Assembly: GCF_004912165.1 (NCBI RefSeq)
Contig: NZ_STGV01000005.1
Location: forward strand, 1 to 64,000
From: Peteryoungia ipomoeae
GTDB lineage: Bacteria > Pseudomonadota > Alphaproteobacteria > Rhizobiales > Rhizobiaceae
Direction of reading: 5' to 3'
DNA: 64,000 nt
Shown piece after piece: positions 26,008-35,073 of the stretch; the first letter of the stretch is position 1; the number at the start of each line of letters is the position of its first letter. The notes beneath the pieces are model-generated. The model made no database searches and was not told the DNA's origin. It saw nothing but the letters and a program-made list of their open reading frames with translations. The position numbers and the translations under genes are program-made.

Positions 26008-26065
26008 AGGACTGCCAGCCGAAGCGCACTTGCTCGGGCGTCGGACAATGCGGTCAAATCAAGAG
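26005..26065 (+). repeat. dispersed repeat, second (partial, degenerate) copy
   Basis: After the stop triplet TAG this shares CCAGCCGAAGCG and, ten bases later, GGCGTCGGACAATGCGG with the element at 15617-15721, plus a similar AAATCAA tail. It lacks the 18-base-pair palindromic half. Both copies lie in the same orientation relative to the gene they follow. Confidence 0.65.
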
Positions 26066-26085
26066 CCCCAGCTGCCTACAGTATG

Positions 26086-26113
26086 AAAACCCGCCCGCTG
26101 AGGCGGGTTTTCC
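26086..26113. terminator. bidirectional intrinsic terminator
   Basis: AAAACCCGCC (26086-26095) pairs with GGCGGGTTTT (26102-26111) over a six-base loop, with T residues after it and A residues before it. It separates the UPF0114 gene from the convergent putA. Confidence 0.9.
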
Positions 26114-26124
26114 GTTCCTGGCGT

Positions 26125-29100
26125 TCACCCCTCGCCGATCGCAATCAGGCTGGCATTGCCGCCGGCAGCAGCCGTGTTGACCGAGATCACCTGCTCCAGC
26201 GCAAAGCGGCTGAGATAGGCAGGTCCGCCCGCCTTGAACCCCGTGCCGGACATGCCCGAGCCACCGAAGGGCTGGGTGCCGACGACAGCGCCGATCATGT
26301 TGCGGTTGACGTAGATATTGCCGGTGTCGAGCGCGTCTGTGACCTTGCGGATCGTCGCCTCGATGCGGCTGTGCACGCCAAGCGTCAGGCCGTAACCGGT
26401 GGCCGAGATCGACGCGATGACCTGATCGAGCTGATGCGCCTTCCAGCGCACGACGTGCAGGACCGGACCGAAGATTTCCCGCGTCAGTGCCTCGGCGCGA
26501 TCGAGCTCGATGATGTGCGGCGCGAAGAAGTTACCCGTGGCCGGAACGGAACCGGCATAGCGAACCTTCTGCGTGCGGCTCATCGCAGCGACGTGATCCG
26601 ACAGCATCGCCTTTTGCCGCTCGTCGATGACCGGGCCGATATCGCTGGTGACCTCGAGCGGGTTGCCGAGATTGAGTTCGCGCGCCGCCCCTTCGATCAT
26701 CTCCAGCATGCCGTCTGCGATATCTTCCTGCAGATAAAGGATGCGCAGAGCCGAGCAGCGCTGGCCGGCCGAGCGGAAGGCCGACATCACGACGTCGTCC
26801 GCCACCTGTTCCGCAAGCGCCGTCGCATCGACGATCATCGCGTTCATCCCGCCGGTTTCGGCAATCAGCGGCACGATCGGGCCGTTCTTGGCGGCCAGCG
26901 TCCGGTTGATGGCCTGCGCCGTTGCCGTCGAGCCGGTAAAGGCAAGGCCGGCGAGCTGCGGATGGGCGGCGATCGCTGCCCCGATATCGCCGGCACCGGG
27001 CAGCAGCATCAGCACGTCTTCCGGCACGCCCGCCTTGTGGAACAGCTTCACCGCCTCAAAGGCAATCAGCGGCGTCTGCGGCGCGGGCTTGGCGATGACG
27101 GCATTGCCGGCAACGAGGGCTGCCGAAACCTGTCCGAGGAAGATGGCGAGCGGGAAGTTCCAGGGCGAGATGCAGGCAAAGACGCCGCGTCCGCGCCAGG
27201 AGAGGCGGTTGAGCTCACCCGTCGGACCGGGCATCACCTCTGCTTCGCCGAACTGCTTGCGGGCCTGCACGGCATAGTAGCGGCAGAAATCCACCGCTTC
27301 GCGGATCTCGGCCATGCCGTCGTCCAGCGTCTTGCCGGCTTCGAGCGCAAGCAAGGCGAGCAGACGCTCGCGATCCGCTTCCAGAAGGTCGGCGAGTTTT
27401 TCGAGCGCTGCGGCGCGGGTGTCCACCGGCAGCCGCGACCAGCGCGCAAAGCCTTGGCGACCGGCGGCAAAGGCACGGTCGACATCAGCGGGTGCCGCAT
27501 TGCGAACCGTGCCGACCTTACGCGCGCGATCCGAGGGCGAAGTGATCGCCTCCTCGCTCGTGGCTCCGGCAGCGCCGGGCACCAGCGGCCGTGCGGCAAT
27601 TTCCGCAACCGGCTGGGCAAGGCGCGCCATCAGGCGATCAAGCGTTTCGCGATGGCCGAATTCGAGGCCCGCGCTGTTCTTGCGGTCGCCGTAGAGACCG
27701 AGCGGCAGCGGGATCTGGCTGTGGCGGGCACTTACGCCCTGCCCCAGACCGAGCTTTGCGGCGGGGCGCTCCAGCAGAGATGCGATCGGGATATTCTTGT
27801 CGCCGGCAACCGCGACGAAGGAGGAATTCGCGCCGTTTTCGAGCAGGCGGCGAACGAGATAGGCGAGAAGATCCCGGTAGCCGCCAACCGGTGCATAGAT
27901 GCGGCAAGCGATGCGGTCATTGCCGGAGAGAAGATTGTTGTAGAGCGCCTCGCCCATGCCATGCAGGCGCTGGAATTCGAAGCCGGTGCGATCGGCCCCG
28001 GCAAGCTCGAGGATCGTCGCAACCGTCAGCGCATTGTGCGTGGCAAACTGCGGGAAGATGCGGGCCCGCTTGTCGAGAAGCTTCGCCGCGCAATGCTGGT
28101 AGGCAAGGTCGGTCGCCGGCTTGCGGGTCCAGACCGGGTAATCGTCAAGACCGCGCTCCTGCGCCCGCTTTACTTCGGTGTCCCAATAGGCGCCCTTGAC
28201 CAGACGCACCATCATGCGACGGCCATGCTGACGGCAGAGATCGTCAATGTAGTCGATGACCTGCGGCGCGCGCTTCTGATAGGCCTGGATCGCGAGCCCA
28301 AAACCGTCCCAGCCGGAGAGCGAGGGATCGGCGAAGACGGCGGCAATCACGTCGAGCGACAGTTCCAGCCGGTCAGCCTCCTCGGCATCGACGGTGAAGT
28401 TAAGCTGATGCGCTTTGGCCATCTGCGCGAGCGACAGAAGGTCCGGCACGAGTTCGCGCATCACGCGGTCGCGGTGGGTAGCGAGATAATGCGGATGCAG
28501 CGCCGAGAGCTTCACCGAAATGCCCATGCGGTTCGGCAGCTGCTGGCTCTTGCCATGCTTGGCCATGAAGGCGCCGATGGCCTCGATGGCGCTGGCATAA
28601 GACTTGAAGTAGCGCTTGGCATCGGCAGCCGTCCGAGCGCCCTCGCCCAGCATATCGAAGGAATGGCGGTAGCCCTTTTCCTCGCTCTTGGCAGCGCGGG
28701 ACAAAGCGTCCTTGATGGTTTCACCGAGCACGAAGTGATGACCGAGGAAGCGCATGGCCTGCTTGGTCGCAGACCGCACCGTCGGCAGGCCGAGCCGCTT
28801 GACGAGGCCACGCATGACACCCTCTGGCGTTTCACCGGGGCGGATGACGCGGGCGGAAAGGCCGAGCGCCCAGGCCGAGGCCGAGACGAACCAGCTTTCG
28901 CCCTGCGCCTCGTGTTCGCTCCAGCCGCCCTCTTTCAGCTTGTCCTCGATTAGCCGATCCTGGGTCAGCGCGTCCGGCACGCGCAAAAGCGCCTCCGCGA
29001 GCACCATCAGCGCCAGACCTTCGCGGGTCGACAGGCCGTATTCGCGTAGGAAATCCTCGACGCCGCCAATTGAGCCCGACCCATCGCGGATCGCCTCGAT

Positions 29101-29244
29101 GAATGTCGTCGCACGCCGATCGATCGCGGCATTCTGACTGTCCGTCAACGCCATCCTGGCAGAAAACTGCCGGATCAACGTGTCATCATCGCCGGCAAAG
29201 GGAGCATCGAATTGCGGAAAATCGGTCATGGCAGCCTTGATCAT
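26125..29244 (-). CDS. putA: bifunctional proline dehydrogenase / L-glutamate gamma-semialdehyde dehydrogenase PutA
   Basis: The 1039-residue enzyme oxidises proline to glutamate in two steps. The first is an FAD-dependent proline dehydrogenase barrel (~170-470, with GYLVRRLLENGANSSF near its end). The second is an NAD-dependent aldehyde dehydrogenase (~530-1000). The ALDH part has Glu in AETGGMNAM and the catalytic Cys830 in AGQRCSALR. There is no N-terminal ribbon-helix-helix, so it is not a self-regulating PutA; control falls to the divergent Lrp-type gene. Length matches the short PutA class of rhizobia. GGAG lies just before the ATG at 29244. Confidence 0.96.
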   Translation of the reverse strand: MIKAAMTDFPQFDAPFAGDDDTLIRQFSARMALTDSQNAAIDRRATTFIEAIRDGSGSIGGVEDFLREYGLSTREGLALMVLAEALLRVPDALTQDRLIEDKLKEGGWSEHEAQGESWFVSASAWALGLSARVIRPGETPEGVMRGLVKRLGLPTVRSATKQAMRFLGHHFVLGETIKDALSRAAKSEEKGYRHSFDMLGEGARTAADAKRYFKSYASAIEAIGAFMAKHGKSQQLPNRMGISVKLSALHPHYLATHRDRVMRELVPDLLSLAQMAKAHQLNFTVDAEEADRLELSLDVIAAVFADPSLSGWDGFGLAIQAYQKRAPQVIDYIDDLCRQHGRRMMVRLVKGAYWDTEVKRAQERGLDDYPVWTRKPATDLAYQHCAAKLLDKRARIFPQFATHNALTVATILELAGADRTGFEFQRLHGMGEALYNNLLSGNDRIACRIYAPVGGYRDLLAYLVRRLLENGANSSFVAVAGDKNIPIASLLERPAAKLGLGQGVSARHSQIPLPLGLYGDRKNSAGLEFGHRETLDRLMARLAQPVAEIAARPLVPGAAGATSEEAITSPSDRARKVGTVRNAAPADVDRAFAAGRQGFARWSRLPVDTRAAALEKLADLLEADRERLLALLALEAGKTLDDGMAEIREAVDFCRYYAVQARKQFGEAEVMPGPTGELNRLSWRGRGVFACISPWNFPLAIFLGQVSAALVAGNAVIAKPAPQTPLIAFEAVKLFHKAGVPEDVLMLLPGAGDIGAAIAAHPQLAGLAFTGSTATAQAINRTLAAKNGPIVPLIAETGGMNAMIVDATALAEQVADDVVMSAFRSAGQRCSALRILYLQEDIADGMLEMIEGAARELNLGNPLEVTSDIGPVIDERQKAMLSDHVAAMSRTQKVRYAGSVPATGNFFAPHIIELDRAEALTREIFGPVLHVVRWKAHQLDQVIASISATGYGLTLGVHSRIEATIRKVTDALDTGNIYVNRNMIGAVVGTQPFGGSGMSGTGFKAGGPAYLSRFALEQVISVNTAAAGGNASLIAIGEG

Positions 29245-29351
29245 TGTTATCTCCGTGTGATCCGCAACATATCTTTGGATTTCTCGCGTTTCCCACTATT
29301 ATTAGGGCACCGCTCCGCGTTATTCTCCAGAAAACGCCGACGAGATAGAGA

Positions 29352-29816
29352 ATGAGTAAAGAAATAGACCGCCTCGACCGCAAGATCCTCAGGGCGCTTC
29401 AAAGCGAGGGTCGGTTGACCAATATCGAGCTTGCCGAACGGGTGAACCTTTCGCCGACGGCAACGGCTGAGCGCGTGCGCCGGTTGACGCGTGAGGGCTA
29501 CATTACCGGCTACATGGCCATGCTGTCACCCCAGAAGCTGGGGCGCAATCTGCTCGTCTTCATCGAGGTGAAGCTCGACCGCACCACGGCCGACGTCTTC
29601 GACACCTTTGCCGCAGCCGTGAAGCGCTCAGACGATGTGATGGAATGCCATATGGTTGCTGGCGGCTTCGATTATCTGGTAAAGGCCCGCGTGACGGGAA
29701 TGGAAGCCTATCGGCAGTTTTTGTCCGAAGTCATCCTGCCGCTGCCGGGGGTGCGCGAGACGCATACCTACGCAGTCATGGAAGAGGTCAAAGCGGTTGC
29801 AACGCTACCTGTATGA
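29352..29816 (+). CDS. putR: Lrp/AsnC-family regulator, probable PutR
   Basis: A 154-residue transcription factor with an N-terminal helix-turn-helix (LDRKILRALQSEGRLTNIELAERVNLSPTATAERVRRLTREGYI) and a C-terminal RAM/AsnC ligand domain (~65-150). It is divergent from putA across 107 bases. In Agrobacterium the equivalent regulator, PutR, activates putA in response to proline, and that arrangement is reproduced here. The shared intergenic region should hold its binding sites; I could not pick out a single clear operator. Confidence 0.9.
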   Translation: MSKEIDRLDRKILRALQSEGRLTNIELAERVNLSPTATAERVRRLTREGYITGYMAMLSPQKLGRNLLVFIEVKLDRTTADVFDTFAAAVKRSDDVMECHMVAGGFDYLVKARVTGMEAYRQFLSEVILPLPGVRETHTYAVMEEVKAVATLPV

Positions 29817-29967
29817 CAAAATTGGAACGTGTGTGACTTTTTAACTGGCGACGTTCAGAAATTAATCATATTAATGCACCCCAGTTCCAAAAAGAGCTGG
29901 CATTTCCCATCGCCTGGGATATGTCTCCCAAACCATCACCTTTTTGTCAACTTTCGAAATAGCGAAC

Positions 29968-30684
29968 ATGTTTCCAGAACGTCAGACGCTCTTGAGTGAG
30001 GGGATCGGGAGTTGTCACAACCGCGCCGAGCTCATGGACCATTGGCGCCGAGCCGCCCAGGAATATGGCTTCGAGCATATTACGCTCGCCCACGCGCCCA
30101 CACCGCAGGACCGGCATTTTTCGCCGCTGGTGCGGGAAACCACGCTGCCAAGTGAATTTAGCTTGGAATTCGACCGTCTTGAGCTTCTCAAGGTTTGCCC
30201 GACGGTCACGCATATGGCCCGCTCGATCATGGCGACGACATGGGACGTCGGCCTTGAGGGCGACAAACCCGATTTCGATTGCCCACCCCATTTTGCCAAG
30301 CTCTTCCGCCGCTTCGGTTTGCGCTCCGGCGTTTTGTTCACGCTGCATGCCCTTGATGGCGGCCGCTTCATGGTCCGATACGACGGCAATCGCGAGCCTC
30401 CATCACAGGCCGAAATGAACGAATTGTCGATGTTGAGCACCCAGGCTTTCGATGTCTTCGATCGATTGCGCCGCACCGCCAGCAACACGAATGTGCTTTC
30501 GGCCCGCGAACTGGAAGTCGTACGCTGGACCGCGCAGGGCAAAACCTCGCTTGAGATCGGCCAGATCCTCTCGCTCTCCGACCACACCGTGAATGCTTAT
30601 ATGACAAATGCCATCCGCAAGCTGGATTGCGTCAACCGCACGCAGCTGGTGGCGAAAGCCATCCGGATGAAGATCATCACCTAA
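29968..30684 (+). CDS. LuxR-family regulator with autoinducer-binding-like domain (LuxR solo)
   Basis: A 238-residue LuxR-type protein. An N-terminal domain (~10-160) has the autoinducer-binding shape. The C-terminal GerE helix-turn-helix (~173-235) reads LSARELEVVRWTAQGKTSLEIGQILSLSDHTVNAYMTNAIRKLDCVNRTQLVAKAI. The usual Asp-Pro pair of acyl-homoserine-lactone receptors appears here as Cys-Pro (LLKVCPTV), while the later Trp (TTWD) is kept. No luxI gene is nearby. It may sense something else or act without ligand. ATG at 29968 is chosen over a TTG at 29944. Confidence 0.85.
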   Translation: MFPERQTLLSEGIGSCHNRAELMDHWRRAAQEYGFEHITLAHAPTPQDRHFSPLVRETTLPSEFSLEFDRLELLKVCPTVTHMARSIMATTWDVGLEGDKPDFDCPPHFAKLFRRFGLRSGVLFTLHALDGGRFMVRYDGNREPPSQAEMNELSMLSTQAFDVFDRLRRTASNTNVLSARELEVVRWTAQGKTSLEIGQILSLSDHTVNAYMTNAIRKLDCVNRTQLVAKAIRMKIIT

Positions 30685-30725
30685 ATCGTCATGGCCTTGG
30701 AGCGGCCCAGTGACCGCTCCTCCGA

Positions 30726-30743
30726 AGCGCCGCAGTCGGCGCT
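30726..30743. terminator. hairpin between convergent genes
   Basis: AGCGCCG (30726-30732) pairs perfectly with CGGCGCT (30737-30743). It sits between the luxR-type gene and the end of the six-gene minus-strand operon. There is no T-tract, so this is a weak terminator candidate. Confidence 0.4.
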
Positions 30744-30751
30744 CTCCATCC

Positions 30752-31861
30752 TCAGCGATCAAGGATCGACTGGATCTCCACCATGTTCGAGCGCACGCGC
30801 AGAATGTAAAAGCCCATGGTGGCAAGGTGGGTCGGCATGATCCAGCCGTCTTCGCTGCCATTGGAAATGATGGCGGGCTGGATTCTGAGTGCTGCCTGCA
30901 GCTGCCGCTCCATCTCCGTCCAGATCGCCGTCAGATTGCGTTCCCGCACCACATTGCTGAAATCGGCGCGCGTGGCCTGCATCAGCGCATATTGCGCATA
31001 GAGCTGGCCATAGGCGAACCAGAAGCGGTCATCGGCGCGCGTATCGAACCAGCCGGCGTTGAACTCTTCCGAACGGCGACGCAGAATATCCGAGGTATTG
31101 CCGAGATCGCTCGCCATGCCGTCCAGCAACTGCAAGAGGTTATCGGCGCGCGTGTCGAAGACGGCCTCGCAGGTGACGAGCGACTGATTGAACTTGCCCC
31201 AGCTTTCGACGGCTGCCCGGTAGTAGCTCGGGGTCGGCGTCTTGAAGCCGAACGGATCGACACCGAAATACCAGGTGCTCTCGTCGAACTGGATGTTGCC
31301 GCGTGCATTTTGCAGGTCGCTGTTGATGCCGGACGTTCCGCGAACGCGGCCGAGATTGTCAGCCAGCTGGATGGCGGTGCGGCGCACCACCTGATTGACG
31401 CCCCGCTGGAACGACGCCTTGTTGTCCATGAAAGGCGTGTTGTCCCAGTCGAGACCGAACAGGCCGAGCTTGTAGAGAAGCGTCGAGGAGACCCAGGAGT
31501 TCTGGTTGACGTTCTGATCGGTCAGCGCAGCACTCACGGTGACGATTGCCGAATCCTGGCAGGCATTCTGCTGATCGGGGAGCGCTGTCCCCGCCGGCAC
31601 TGTGCGTTCCTCGAACTTGTAGGCCTGCACGAAAGCAGGATCGAAGCCGTTCCACATCTGGGTGCGATAGAGGAAGAGCCCGTAAAAGATGACGAGCAGC
31701 ACAAGCACCGCGAGGATTGGCCCGCGGATGATCCAGGTACGATCGCGGTACCATCCATGCGCAGCCAGGAACGGCCACAGCAACCAGGCAACCACCATGC
31801 CGATCCCGCGTCCGATGGCAGCAAAGACACGCTGGAAGAACGCAATGATCGGATCAAGCAT
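30752..31861 (-). CDS. DUF2333-type membrane-anchored protein
   Basis: A 369-residue protein with one strong membrane helix (~45-67), preceded by a short amphipathic or second hydrophobic stretch (~15-32), and a large probably periplasmic domain. The region DTRADNLLQLLDGMASDLGNTSDILRRRSEEF matches the DUF2333 family as I recall it; function is unknown. It is the last gene of a six-gene operon, overlapping the preceding gene by eight bases. The operon also has AAA ATPase, SPFH and coiled-coil proteins, so it may be the periplasmic or envelope-facing part of that system. Confidence 0.72.
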   Translation of the reverse strand: MLDPIIAFFQRVFAAIGRGIGMVVAWLLWPFLAAHGWYRDRTWIIRGPILAVLVLLVIFYGLFLYRTQMWNGFDPAFVQAYKFEERTVPAGTALPDQQNACQDSAIVTVSAALTDQNVNQNSWVSSTLLYKLGLFGLDWDNTPFMDNKASFQRGVNQVVRRTAIQLADNLGRVRGTSGINSDLQNARGNIQFDESTWYFGVDPFGFKTPTPSYYRAAVESWGKFNQSLVTCEAVFDTRADNLLQLLDGMASDLGNTSDILRRRSEEFNAGWFDTRADDRFWFAYGQLYAQYALMQATRADFSNVVRERNLTAIWTEMERQLQAALRIQPAIISNGSEDGWIMPTHLATMGFYILRVRSNMVEIQSILDR

Positions 31862-33152
31862 GGTCGTCGTCTCCTAGGCCGAAGAGGCGTTTGCGAAAGA
31901 GTGGCTTGTCTTGCAGATAGGTGGAGACCAGCCGCGATACAACATAATCGCGATATGCCTCCGGATAATCTTCATAGGCGCGGTAGAAGCCCTGTTTGTC
32001 AAAGACAAAACGGGAGACGAAATCCTCCGCCGTCAGATGCGCGATCAGCCGGCTCGTCAGCCACTGATCCGCATGGCCTGGCAGGGCGCGGACAAGCCAG
32101 AGGCGCAGCTTCGGATCGATATCGGCCATCCTGATGACACCGGCCCGGCTGAGACTGCGCATTGCCTCCTGCAACATCGGATAGACCTTGTGCTCGGCAA
32201 GCGCACGGGCCTGGGAATGCTGCAAGGTCTGCAGCCAGACCGGATCGACCCGCTTGAAATCCGGCACCGGATCGAGACGGGCGGCGATGGACAGAAGCAC
32301 CATCTCGGCGCGGTGGGCAAAAAGCCCGCTCTCTTCGACCCAGCCCGTGCGCGGCAGTTCGATGCGGCCCGTACGGGCGAGGAAATCGAAGATCTGGGCG
32401 TGATCATCAAGCGCGATGTAGCTCACCTGCCAGGGGCGCGAGCGGCGAAAGCCCGGTGCATCCGGATTGCAGATCACTGTCGTCAGCTTCTCATCGACAA
32501 AGACGAAAACGCCGCCGAAGTGATCGGCCCAGAAGGCATCGTGGCGAAAGACCAGCTGGTCCGGCACCAGGGCATTCTGCCGGATATCGCCTGTAACCTT
32601 TGCGAGGTCGACCATGCGGTTGATGAGCGCATCGTCGCGCCAGGCCGTTTCGCTCGTTGTCAGTTGATCGCAGAGCTTTCGCAGCTCGCCGGCGCGCCCG
32701 AGCAGATCCTCAGCCGAGAGAACCCGGAACGTCACTTCGTTGATCGACAGCAGATGCTCGAGCGTCTGCACTTCCGCAACGCTGTCTTCGATCTCGCCAT
32801 ACAGCGCATCCTTCAGCGTGATCGCATGGATCGCCCGACGATTTGCCGCAAAGAATTCGTGCATCAGGCCAGCGGTGTTGGAGAAGCTGGTATGGACCAC
32901 GGGCAAACGATCCTGCTCGGGCGTCAGAATGATGAAGCGGCGATTGACCTTCTTGGGATCGAGATAATCGGCATCGCCAAGCTCGGCTGCGATCTGGGGG
33001 GAAAAGCCGGTGATATCGATATCGAACTCGGCAAGCCCGGTCTCCGGCAAGCCGAACCCGGCAAGCGCCTTGTTGTAACGCGCAATCAGATGCGGCTCGC
33101 GAATGGTCAGCAACCGACCATAGATGAGTTCGGCTTCGAGGAGACGGTTCAT
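31854..33152 (-). CDS. conserved protein of unknown function in SPFH/AAA operon
   Basis: I do not recognise a characterised family for this 432-residue soluble protein. It has no signal peptide or membrane segment. It contains a 'FRHDAFWADHFGGVFVFVDEKLTTVICNPDAPGFRRSRPWQVSYIALDDH' stretch, and a long helical C-terminal half that ends KPLFRKRLFGLGDDDHA. The gene starts four bases after the AAA ATPase gene ends and overlaps the DUF2333-type gene by eight bases. The three products are therefore made together and probably act together. It may be a partner or adaptor of the ATPase; that is inference from arrangement only. Confidence 0.65.
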   Translation of the reverse strand: MNRLLEAELIYGRLLTIREPHLIARYNKALAGFGLPETGLAEFDIDITGFSPQIAAELGDADYLDPKKVNRRFIILTPEQDRLPVVHTSFSNTAGLMHEFFAANRRAIHAITLKDALYGEIEDSVAEVQTLEHLLSINEVTFRVLSAEDLLGRAGELRKLCDQLTTSETAWRDDALINRMVDLAKVTGDIRQNALVPDQLVFRHDAFWADHFGGVFVFVDEKLTTVICNPDAPGFRRSRPWQVSYIALDDHAQIFDFLARTGRIELPRTGWVEESGLFAHRAEMVLLSIAARLDPVPDFKRVDPVWLQTLQHSQARALAEHKVYPMLQEAMRSLSRAGVIRMADIDPKLRLWLVRALPGHADQWLTSRLIAHLTAEDFVSRFVFDKQGFYRAYEDYPEAYRDYVVSRLVSTYLQDKPLFRKRLFGLGDDDHA

Positions 33153-33156
33153 CGGC

Positions 33157-35070
33157 TCACCACTTCCCCTCGCCCTTCATCCGCTCGATTTCGCCGATGG
33201 CTCGCTCGCGCTGGCGTTCGCGGCGGATGATGTCGTCGATGGCGGCATCGTCGGATTTGTCGGCATAGCGGAATTCGGAATCGGCGTAGCGGTTGATCTC
33301 CTGCAGGATCAGTTCGAGCGTCACCGGGCCGCGCAGCTCCGCGATCATGGATTTTTTCTCGTCATAGCTCTTGTGCAGGAAGGTTTCGGGATTTTCGAAC
33401 CAGGCGTCCGGCAGCTCGATATCCATCGCCCGCATCTTGATGGCGTCGGTGATGTTCTTGATGGCGCGGCCGGTGAAGCGCGGTTCGGCAAGCTTGATCT
33501 CGTGCAGATAGGCACCGACATCGGCAAGCGTCGCGATTGCCCCATGCGCCTTCTCATAGCGCTCCCAGACGGCTACGAGCCCTTCCTCCTTCGGGCGATC
33601 ATGCTCGCCATAGGAGCGGCTGACAGCAGTCTGGATTTCCTGGCCGGCAAACAGCTGGTGATCGCCAAGCGGGATCTGATGGTTCTTGCCGACGAGCAGC
33701 GAAAAGATGTCGATGTAATCTTCCCGCGTCTGCGGGCCATCCACCAGCCAGCGGGCACCGGCGCGCTGTCGCAGGGCATCGTCGACCTTTTCCGGATAAT
33801 TGGAAAACATGCCGAAGCTGGCATTGCCGCGCACCACGGTGGAGGCCCCGGCAAAGCTTTCCATCAGCACGGCTGTCACCTCATGCTGGCCGGCAGAGGC
33901 GCGGTCGTCGGAACGGCGCGCGGTCACCTGGTCGATGTCGTCGATGGTGCCGAAGCCGATGACCCGGGGGTTCAGCACATTGTTGACGAAGCTCTTGGCA
34001 TTCTGGCCGGATTTGCCCTGATAGGAGGAAATCTGGTCGACGCCGAAATTCTCGTAGTGGAAGGCATAGCCTGCCACCTTGCAGTAATCGTGGAGGAGGC
34101 CGGCGAGCATCTGGATAAGGATCGTCTTGCCGGTGCCCGGCATGCCGTCGCCAATGAAGGTGAAGAGAAAGCCGCCGAGTTCGACACAGGGGTTCATCTG
34201 CCGGTCGAAATCATAGGCCATCACCATCTTGGCAAGCTTGAGCGCCTGATATTTGGCGATGTGGTTGCCGATGATTTCTGCCGGCTTCTTGAAGCTCATC
34301 GACAGCGGCTTGGAACGGAGACCCGGCGCGGCATCGAAACCATCGAGGGCAAAATCGTCCTGGTCGACGCGGATATGCGCGTTCTCGAAGGCTCCGAGAT
34401 GCTCGAACCGGCTCTTGCGCAAAAGCAGTCCGTCCAGCGAGACATCGGCCAGCGCCCGCACCCGGGCCGTGATGGTGAGATCGTCGCCAGCGCCGGCAAG
34501 GGCTGAATCGAGGGCTGCAATCAGGCTCTTCAGCGCATCCTGCGGGGTGTCTAACAGGTAGTCCGGCTCCCGCACGGTATCGGGAGACCCTGCCTCGCCG
34601 GCAATCGTTGTTTTCAGATAGGCGGCAAAGGAAAAGGCAACGACATAGGCCGACGAGGACAAAAGCGCCTTGAAGCGGGCAGCCTCCTCCCCCTGAAGGG
34701 CAGCGGCAAGATTGGCGGCCTGCATCCGCTCCAGATCCGTCTGGCGGGCAAACACATCGGCAATGGCAAGCGCAATCTGCGCCCCGCGCCGCACGCGGTA
34801 GAGCACCGTATGCTGCGCCGGCGTCAGCAGTGGATCGCCCTCACCGCTTGCCTGGAGGGTCTTTTGCAGCTCCACCTCCCGCGTCTTGCGCACCGCCCCC
34901 GTGGAGACGGTCGAGACGAAGCGCCGCCCGGTTCCGGCAAGCGGGGCGGCCGATTGGGCATCGCCGCCGTCAAGCAGGATGAAGCGCGTCACAAGCCCTT
35001 GGGCGACCGGCAGATGCCGGGCGATATCGGCTTCCCGCAATGTGGTGAGACCCGCCGTCAACTCGCTCAT
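33157..35070 (-). CDS. AAA-family ATPase, unknown function
   Basis: A 637-residue protein with a central AAA-type ATPase core. Walker A is GDGMPGTGKT (307-316), Walker B-like is IGFGTIDDID (371-380), and a sensor/arginine-finger region follows (~385-480). The N-terminal 250 residues are helical and unlike known substrate-binding domains. It has no membrane helix, so it is cytoplasmic. It lies three to four bases from both neighbours in the operon. Other AAA proteins paired with SPFH proteins (FtsH with HflKC, for example) act in membrane quality control, but no protease motif is visible here. Confidence 0.8.
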   Translation of the reverse strand: MSELTAGLTTLREADIARHLPVAQGLVTRFILLDGGDAQSAAPLAGTGRRFVSTVSTGAVRKTREVELQKTLQASGEGDPLLTPAQHTVLYRVRRGAQIALAIADVFARQTDLERMQAANLAAALQGEEAARFKALLSSSAYVVAFSFAAYLKTTIAGEAGSPDTVREPDYLLDTPQDALKSLIAALDSALAGAGDDLTITARVRALADVSLDGLLLRKSRFEHLGAFENAHIRVDQDDFALDGFDAAPGLRSKPLSMSFKKPAEIIGNHIAKYQALKLAKMVMAYDFDRQMNPCVELGGFLFTFIGDGMPGTGKTILIQMLAGLLHDYCKVAGYAFHYENFGVDQISSYQGKSGQNAKSFVNNVLNPRVIGFGTIDDIDQVTARRSDDRASAGQHEVTAVLMESFAGASTVVRGNASFGMFSNYPEKVDDALRQRAGARWLVDGPQTREDYIDIFSLLVGKNHQIPLGDHQLFAGQEIQTAVSRSYGEHDRPKEEGLVAVWERYEKAHGAIATLADVGAYLHEIKLAEPRFTGRAIKNITDAIKMRAMDIELPDAWFENPETFLHKSYDEKKSMIAELRGPVTLELILQEINRYADSEFRYADKSDDAAIDDIIRRERQRERAIGEIERMKGEGKW

Positions 35071-35073
35071 TGT

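Noticed and set aside
26083-28953. 956-codon plus-strand open frame opposite putA
   Set aside because: Antisense shadow of putA; arises from the strong codon bias and starts inside a terminator.
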